Positions 58,275 to 64,000 of a DNA stretch of 64,000 nucleotides are shown here, in pieces (positions within the stretch are counted from its first letter, which is position 1; every line of letters starts with the position of its first letter). The notes beneath the pieces are model-generated. The model was not told where the DNA came from and searched no databases. It saw only the letters and a program-made list of their open reading frames with translations. The position numbers and the translations under genes are program-made. Source of the stretch: Marthasterias glacialis (taxonomy: Eukaryota; Echinodermata; Asteroidea; Forcipulatida; Asteriidae); contig OU452230.1 in the NCBI GenBank assembly GCA_911728455.2, positions 7,300,512-7,364,511 on the forward strand. The letters run 5' to 3'.

Positions 58275-58290
58275 CTAAAAAAAAAAAAAA
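58275..58290 (-). promoter_or_regulatory. 3' splice site upstream of the giant collagen exon
   Basis: On the minus strand a T14 polypyrimidine tract runs straight into AG at 58276-58275, so an exon beginning at 58274 is predicted. The sequence from there contains a short upstream frame (ATGGTG... ending TAG) before the main start. This implies at least one 5' non-coding exon beyond 58294. Confidence 0.6.
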
Positions 58291-58331
58291 GCATAATACA
58301 ATGATGCTTTTCTCAAATTAATGTTAACCAT

Positions 58332-58814
58332 GGCAACAGGAACTGAATGCTAGTCTACACTTATGAGCAACAGAATGCTAGTCAAGACATCACATGAGCA
58401 ACAGAATGCTAGTCAAGACATCACATGAGCAACAGAATACTAGTCAAGACATCACATGAACAACAGAATGCTAGTCAAAACATCACATGAGCAACAGAAT
58501 GCTAGTCAAAACATCACATGAGCAACAGAATGCTAGTTAAGACATCACATGAGCAACAGAATGCTTGTCAAGACATCACATGAGAACAGAATGCTAGTCA
58601 AAACATCACATGAGAACAGAATGCTAGTCAAGACATCACATGAGCAACAGAATGCTAGTTTAGACATCACATGAGCAACAGAATGCTTGTCAAGACATCA
58701 CATGAGAACAGAATGCTAGTCAAATCATCACATGAGAACAAAATGCTAGTCAAAACATCACATGAGCAACAGAATGCTAGTCAAAACATCACATGAGAAC
58801 AGAATGCTAGTCAA
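58332..58814. repeat. 31-bp minisatellite upstream of the giant collagen gene
   Basis: About 14.6 regular units of GAGCAACAGAATGCTAGTCA plus AGACATCACAT (30-31 bp) from 58365, preceded by a degenerate first unit. Variant units recur in the same order (units 6-9 and 10-13), indicating block duplication. The units are contiguous with no spacers. The array lies within the 5' intron or promoter region of the collagen gene. Confidence 0.97.
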
Positions 58815-60299
58815 CTTGTCATATTACAGTTTTGCTCCATCAATGTATCCCTTTTTAAAGATCAAGCTTAAAAACTACAGTAACAAATCAAAATTTCAAT
58901 TTAAGAATGACACATTTCAAGGTTTATTCCAAATTAAGCTAAATTTGAAAATTGTTTTGCAGACATCAAAACATTGTCTTGACGCATATTTAAAATTTTA
59001 CATAATATAAATGGGTAGATACTGTTGGCTGTTTATGAATTGATAATATTTTCTCATTGATCTTTAGTGCTAGCTTCTGGCACTGATATGTGTACCTTAC
59101 CTTTATCTGACGTAAATCCCAAGATAACTTCTGTTCACGAATTAATCAACACTGTAAATGTTGTCTTATCAGACGCTCAGAGAAGGTAATAACGAAGTTA
59201 CTCCAAAGTTTCCCAAGGAAAATAAAGTGATGACTGTGTCAGCCTTTTTTTGCCAGTCAGTTTGTCTGCAGGTCAAACTTTATCTTGTACTCTGTTGCCC
59301 CCACACCCTCTAGGATAATATACATAAAGTTAAGTATATGAACTTAATCTGTAACACCCACCCACCCAATCCCCTCCGCTGAAGAAAAAACGGGAGACAA
59401 AACTGAGGACCGCACCCCTCTAAAGTAAACTTTAAACAATAAGTGTATTTTTATTTAATAAGTGTGTTCCAAGAATTTATGCACATTTGTTTGTTTTTTT
59501 CTGTTCGCCATTAGCATAAATTTGCATAGTTGTTTCACTATGAGGAAGATGACCTCATCTTTAGGAGAGGTGACCTTTTCAAGCCAGTACACCCCCCCAA
59601 AAAAAAACCCTGGAGCAACTTCCTGCCGATTGGAGGATATCTGGGCTGTACTGACACTCTCTCTCTCTCTGTGTCTCTCTCTGTAGGCTTCTCTTAAGGA
59701 AGGAAACAATTAAGCGATAGTTTCCGTAAGGTGGAAGATTTGGAATGTTTTCAGTCTGTTGGGGTGAATTGAGAGATGACGTCTGTGAAAATAACTATTC
59801 TGTGTTGTAAAATGCTTAAAACTCGCAATGTGTTCATGGAATTTGGAAAATGTGAAAGGCCTGTGATTTATCAGGACTTTTCTTGATGTCGGGATCGTTT
59901 TTATAGATCTTAATTTAAAAAAAAAATTAAGACGGGATATGACCTCGAAATGAAGAAATACAAAGCTCATTTCATGTCCTCAAATCTCATCACACATTTG
60001 CTGCGATGTAGTTTTTCTGAAATAAAACACCCTGGCAGTTCAGTGTGTCACACTGTAGACCAAGAGGTGATTATTCAGAATTGTTCAATTACTTGTACCA
60101 CCACACCCCCCTGTTGTAGACATTCTTAATTGTTGTACCGGGCACTTTAATCGGTTGCCCGCTTTTAGTCCTGCGGAATTATGGGATGGAATTTTTCTCA
60201 ACCTGGTCTTTTGTCCGATGAATATTATTTGTAATCGTTTCAGTGTTATTTTAAAAGGATTTACTGGAATGAATAAATAAATAAACAAATACATAACAT
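58815..60299. other. Intergenic / upstream region, nothing recognised
   Basis: A CT-rich microsatellite lies at about 59655-59687. No further coding exon of the collagen gene or other gene is recognisable. Confidence 0.5.
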
Positions 60300-60650
60300 A
60301 TTTATAATGACTAGTTCTTATATAGAACATTTTAAAATAATGAATCAGTGTGCTTTACATTAGCGCCCTGGTCATTGGTCATAACATTCCTGTAATCTTT
60401 CTCAGCTCCCTGGGGAGTATACAACCCTGGGCTGCTGAGGCACTCTGAAGGCTTTTTTAATCGCTATATCAACCTCTACTACACTCGAGGGTACCCTTTC
60501 ATACACTTAGTTATAGAGAAGCAGTTATAGTAAAGCATCTTACTCAAGGTCATAAGTGTCATGACCGGGATTCCAACCCAAACCCCAATGACTTAATCAC
60601 CAGAACTTGAGTCTGGTGCACTAGACCACTCAGCCACAAAACTCTATAAT
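60300..60650 (-). mobile_element. tRNA-derived SINE, long-bodied (V-SINE-like)
   Basis: On the minus strand: head GTGGCTGAGTGGTCTAGTGC with B-box-like GGGTTGGAATCCCGGTC, then ATGACACTTATGACC, GAGTAAGATGCTTTACTATA, GGGTACCCTCGAG, AGCCCAGGGTTGTATACTCC and CAGGGAGCTGAGAAAGATTA. This order is that of a widespread deuterostome SINE with a Leu/Ser-type tRNA head. It ends just before the LTR at 60666. The class name is from memory of the family layout. Confidence 0.65.
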
Positions 60651-60665
60651 ATGAGGGTTTTTAAC

Positions 60666-60822
60666 TGTTAGGTATTAGATTGCATGCTTTAATTGTTATC
60701 GTTCTCTATTTCTACACATGCTCAGTAGTTAGTTGGTTTTTGGACATATCTAAAGATGTAAGCTGATGTGCCTTGCCGCTTCATGGTGTTCTCGGTAATA
60801 AAGACATAATGAAGACATAACA
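60666..60822 (+). mobile_element. Putative 5' LTR, 157 bp
   Basis: Starts TGTTAGGTATTAG and ends GACATAACA, so the ends are TGTTA/TAACA (canonical TG...CA, inverted). A polyadenylation hexamer AATAAA lies at 60796-60801. Two bases after the end a TGG begins. Only one LTR is in the window, so the boundaries are inferred. Confidence 0.6.
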
Positions 60823-60824
60823 AT

Positions 60825-60842
60825 TGGCGACGAGGATAAAAC
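60825..60842 (+). other. Primer-binding site candidate
   Basis: TGGCGACGAGGATAAAAC starts with TGG, complementary to the CCA end of a tRNA, two bases after the LTR. The matching tRNA cannot be named with certainty from the sequence. Confidence 0.5.
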
Positions 60843-61743
60843 TCCAGACAGAGGATAAACTACAGATATATACCCCCTGTGGGCGAGTTTGAAAGCACAA
60901 ACCAGCCGCAGAGTTTGATAATTTCATCATGATTTCATCGATCTGTTTCGGCAAGAACTTGTGAAAACTACGACGAATATACACATGTACGGCGTATACA
61001 ACTTTTATGCTGCCGTTACAGGGAGTGGACTACTCCCCGACTACAACGTGGTTTTGACATTACCCTCATGCAGTACATGTACGTGCCGTGCCAGCCAGGT
61101 ATACACACCGCCCCAGCCACGCTGAAGCCCAGCCTGCCCAGCCCGTTGAATCACGGACATCGAACTGCCAGCGATGCCGATGATCGGACTAAACGCAAGC
61201 CATGCCCATCGATGAACAGTTACTGTGAATAGTCGAGTCTCCGACTTAAGGTAACGTTGCCGACATTCATTCAGAATTGTGTCCTGGTCCCATTGAGTAT
61301 TTTGAGCCATACCGAGCCATGAGGATTCCCGCCGATTATATGATGTTACAAGTCCCCCCCCAGCACCAAGATTCTTCACAGAAGGTCACACACATTCAAG
61401 GGAACAGACTTTGAAGATAAGCCATGTCACAGTGAGGATTCCCCCCCCCCCCCGGCCCCCCGGCGATTGTGTGTTTTACAAGCTCAACGTATTTTTCGCA
61501 GATAGTCGCGCACAGCGAATAGAACAGCCGAGTGAACAAACTTTGATGATCGTGTGTATAAGCCATATTGGGGAGGATTAACGACGGACAAAACTGAAAA
61601 GGAAACAAACTGAACGGAACAAACTATTTGATGGACACTGAATAATAATTGTGTGGTTTTGATTATTTCAGTATTGATACGGTGGTATATTATTCATTGT
61701 GAATTTGTTTTTCATTGTAAAACTGTGTTTTATTTTCATGATC
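60843..61743 (+). other. Untranslated leader of the LTR element
   Basis: About 900 nt between PBS and gag. It contains C13 (61441-61453) and no plus-strand frame of note. Minus-strand frames in it are not called. Confidence 0.5.
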
Positions 61744-62679
61744 ATGGCAAATGCTAATGCAGGTATTATAGGGTCCGTTCCAACACTGAATACAAATACA
61801 TGTAAATTTGAAGAATGGATTGAAGTACTTGAAGCTTGGTTTGAAGCAAATTATATCACAGCAGATAGTAAGAAACGTGCAGTGTTACTCACTAGTTTAG
61901 GAACCAAGGGTTACCACACACTAAGAGCACTGTTACAGCCAAGCAAGCCAGCAGACAAACCATTTGCAGATTGTATTTCAGTATTGCAGAAGCATTATTC
62001 ACCCAAGCCTAGTGAAATAGTTCTGAGGTACCGATTTTATACTCTAAGTCAGAAAGAGGGCGAGAGTATTGTACAATTTGTTGCAGGGTTGCGTCAACTC
62101 AGTGATGGTTGTAATTTTAAAGAGTTGGATAACATGTTACGAGACCGTTTGGTAGTAGGTTATAAGGAAGCAAGCATACAATGCAAATTGTTGAGTGAAA
62201 CAAAGCTCACATTTGAGAAAAGCCTGAATATTGCCACAGCCATGGAAATGACAAGTAAAGATGTAGAAGATATGAAGAAAATAGCCCAGCCCAATGGTGA
62301 AACAGCCAAGGTAAATAAGATTCAGCAAAACAAAAAGACCAGACAAAAGTCAAATGCCCCTAGACAGCCCCGATCTAATGATCGACAAGAACCAAGAGCA
62401 GCCCAGCCCCAGAGTGATGGTTCGTTCCAGCAACGTGAGCAAAGGTGTTGGCGCTGTGGTGGACACCATCTTGCCAAGTCCTGCCTTTTCATCACAGAGA
62501 AATGCTACAAATGTCAACAAGTGGATCACACAAAGAGCCAGTGTGATGAGATCAAAGACTATCGTGCAAAGATGACAAAAAAGAAACCTCATGATCCACG
62601 AGCCCATCATCTTGATGTTGTGGACAGGGACGACCTAACTCAAGATTATACTGATGACTACATGATGTTAAGTCATTGA
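61744..62679 (+). CDS. Gag-like protein of the LTR retrotransposon, 311 aa
   Basis: The start is taken at ATG 61744 (A at -3, G at +4), since the frame upstream opens with GTG; an ATG at 61738 is an alternative. The N-terminal two-thirds is the alpha-helical capsid-like region found in retrotransposon gag (FEEWIEVLEAWFEAN, later GESIVQFVAGLRQLS). A basic linker leads to two CCHC zinc knuckles, at 235-247 (C-x2-C-x3-H-x4-C) and 254-267 (C-x2-C-x4-H-x4-C), which bind the element's RNA. The frame ends at TGA 62677-62679; the protease frame overlaps its last codons. Gag itself is intact, unlike pol. Confidence 0.88.
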   Translation: MANANAGIIGSVPTLNTNTCKFEEWIEVLEAWFEANYITADSKKRAVLLTSLGTKGYHTLRALLQPSKPADKPFADCISVLQKHYSPKPSEIVLRYRFYTLSQKEGESIVQFVAGLRQLSDGCNFKELDNMLRDRLVVGYKEASIQCKLLSETKLTFEKSLNIATAMEMTSKDVEDMKKIAQPNGETAKVNKIQQNKKTRQKSNAPRQPRSNDRQEPRAAQPQSDGSFQQREQRCWRCGGHHLAKSCLFITEKCYKCQQVDHTKSQCDEIKDYRAKMTKKKPHDPRAHHLDVVDRDDLTQDYTDDYMMLSH

Positions 62680-64000
62680 AGCCGAAAACAAGCTGTCACC
62701 TAAGCCATATCAGATAGTGCTAGATATCAATAACACAAGCAAAACTTTGGAACTGGACACGGGAAGTCCGTGGACCATAATGTGTCATCAGAAACATATA
62801 AGAAATTGGGAAACCCAAGTAGCATCCGTCCAAGTAAACTCAGCCTCAAGACTTATACTGGATCGAAAGTAAAAATACTTGGTGAAGCACAAGTCACCAA
62901 AAGATATGCTTCGGCTAAGCCGAAATTCTTGCCACTATTAGTAGTGGTGGAAGGAGCAAGTTTAGTTGGAAGAGAGTGGATTGAGCAAATCCCACTGTCA
63001 TTAACTGAGGTACTAACATGCCACACCGGCAGTGACAACAATGAGAGATCAGGAACTACTGACAAAAATATGACAGCAAACTTGAAAGAAATACTAAAAG
63101 CCCATGAGCAAGTCTTTGACGATAGCAACGTTTGACATCTGGAAGGTTTCAAAGCCAAAGTGTACCCCGTGAATGATGCCCCGAAGTTCTTCAAAGCTGC
63201 TCCAGTTGCTTACACTACTAGACAGAAAATCGGCAAGTGTCTCGATGAAATGCTAGAGCAAGGTGTAATTGAAGCTGTGAAGTTTTCCAATTATGCCTGC
63301 CCAATTGTGGTTGCCCCAAAGCCCAATGGACAGATTCGCATCTGTGGGAACTACAAGCTGATTGCAAACAAGGTTCTATGCTTAGAACAATATCCCCTCC
63401 CAACATTAGAGGGTGTGATGCAGGATCTCCAAGGTAGCAAGAAATTCTCGAAGATCGACTTGTCACATGCCTATCATCAAATCGACCTTGATACACATCA
63501 TGGACTGTATCAGTACACCAGAGTCCCGTTTAGACTTGCCTCAGCCCCAGCCTTGTTCCAGAGGACAACAGAGTCATTGATAGCTGACATACCCATGTGC
63601 TGCCCTTACTTGGATGACATTATCATCACAGGTAGAAATGATGCCGAGCATCTTGCCAATCTCAAAGCCGTACTCCAGCGATTGGAAAATCTTGGGATGA
63701 GAATCAGAGAAGGAAAATGCGAATTCCTGAAAGACTCTGTAATGAATCTTGGTCATCACATAGCTTCAGATGGAATATGACCAGTTGAAGACAAGATTCA
63801 AGCCATCCGCCAAACACTTGAGCCGAAGAACCAGGAAGAGTTGCAAGCTTACCTTGCTCTTTTGGGTTACTATCGCAAGTTTCTGCCCAACTTGTCTACG
63901 CAGATTGCACCACTGACCATGATGCTGAGAGCCGAATACAAAACGGAAAAGAAGTCTAAAGCAAACCAAAAGACTTCAGCCAGCCCAAACTTCAAATGAG
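62672..64000 (+). pseudogene. Broken pol (protease and reverse transcriptase) of the LTR element
   Basis: The aspartic protease active-site motif LDTG is at 62753-62764, in the frame shifted +1 relative to gag. A further frame change near 62765-62775 returns the sequence to gag's frame, in which it continues to the window end, broken by TGA at 63133-63135 and 63778-63780. The RT shows KIDLSHAYHQI, the catalytic YLDD (63607-63618) and the thumb-like region with GYYRKFLPNLS after the second stop. Substitutions at usually conserved positions are visible: R in place of the Gly of the PFGL-type motif, and N in place of the Asp in the R-x-C-x-D-Y motif. Integrase is not reached. Non-functional copy. 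Confidence 0.85.

Larger units (their letters stand above)
60666..64000 (+). mobile_element. Ty3/gypsy-like LTR retrotransposon, 5' part, decayed
   Basis: Order LTR, primer-binding site, long leader, gag, protease, reverse transcriptase on the plus strand. This order, the CCHC-knuckle gag and the RT motifs place it in Ty3/gypsy. RNase H, integrase and the 3' LTR would lie beyond the window. Pol carries frame breaks and premature TGA codons, so this copy is not expected to be autonomous. Confidence 0.88.

Noticed and set aside
58332..58814. CRISPR-like array
   Set aside because: The 31-bp units are contiguous without unique spacers and the DNA is eukaryotic; it is a minisatellite.
61041..61608. 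Minus-strand frames in the retrotransposon leader
   Set aside because: No family features; the region is an untranslated leader of the plus-strand element.

Overview
This is AT-rich nuclear DNA from a multicellular eukaryote, most likely a marine invertebrate deuterostome and probably an echinoderm. The basis is two secreted collagen proteins ending in C1q domains, a Ty3/gypsy-type LTR retrotransposon, ends of CR1/L2-type LINEs, several tRNA-derived SINE families, many short inverted-repeat elements, and the octamer TACATGTA recurring throughout. The species assignment is inference; nothing in the window fixes it.

Layout. 1-2390 is a minisatellite with a 14/42-bp period that contains a near-identical 666-bp block twice. 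2391-29300 has no confidently recognised gene. It is packed with MITE-like elements, SINEs, LINE ends, minisatellites and homopolymer tracts, plus three weak exon-like stretches (about 9.8-10.1 kb minus, 15.87-16.11 kb plus, 28.68-28.91 kb plus). 29812-30852 (minus) encodes a 346-residue C1q-domain collagen. 31-55 kb is again repeat-rich and gene-poor. 55226-58234 (minus) encodes a C1q-domain collagen of about 1,000 residues in one uninterrupted exon. A poly-T/AG splice acceptor lies just upstream of that exon, and a 31-bp minisatellite lies beyond it. 60666 to the window end is the 5' part of a decayed Ty3/gypsy-like element: LTR, primer-binding site, gag with two zinc knuckles, and a broken protease/reverse transcriptase region.

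The two collagens share one plan: signal peptide, a C-x-x-C-C-Q-G motif at the start of the triple helix, interrupted Gly-X-Y repeats, and a terminal C1q domain. They are therefore probably paralogues that form secreted trimers, with the cysteine cluster cross-linking them. Their biological role (innate immunity, extracellular matrix or biomineral matrix) cannot be read from the sequence.

The most interesting structures are: the giant single-exon C1q-collagen; the C-terminal tail of the smaller C1q-collagen, which appears to have been recruited from a neighbouring degenerate repeat; a group of TTAA-flanked inverted-repeat elements; a clean 8-bp-TSD (hAT-type) MITE; and a nested MITE insertion into a relative of that MITE.
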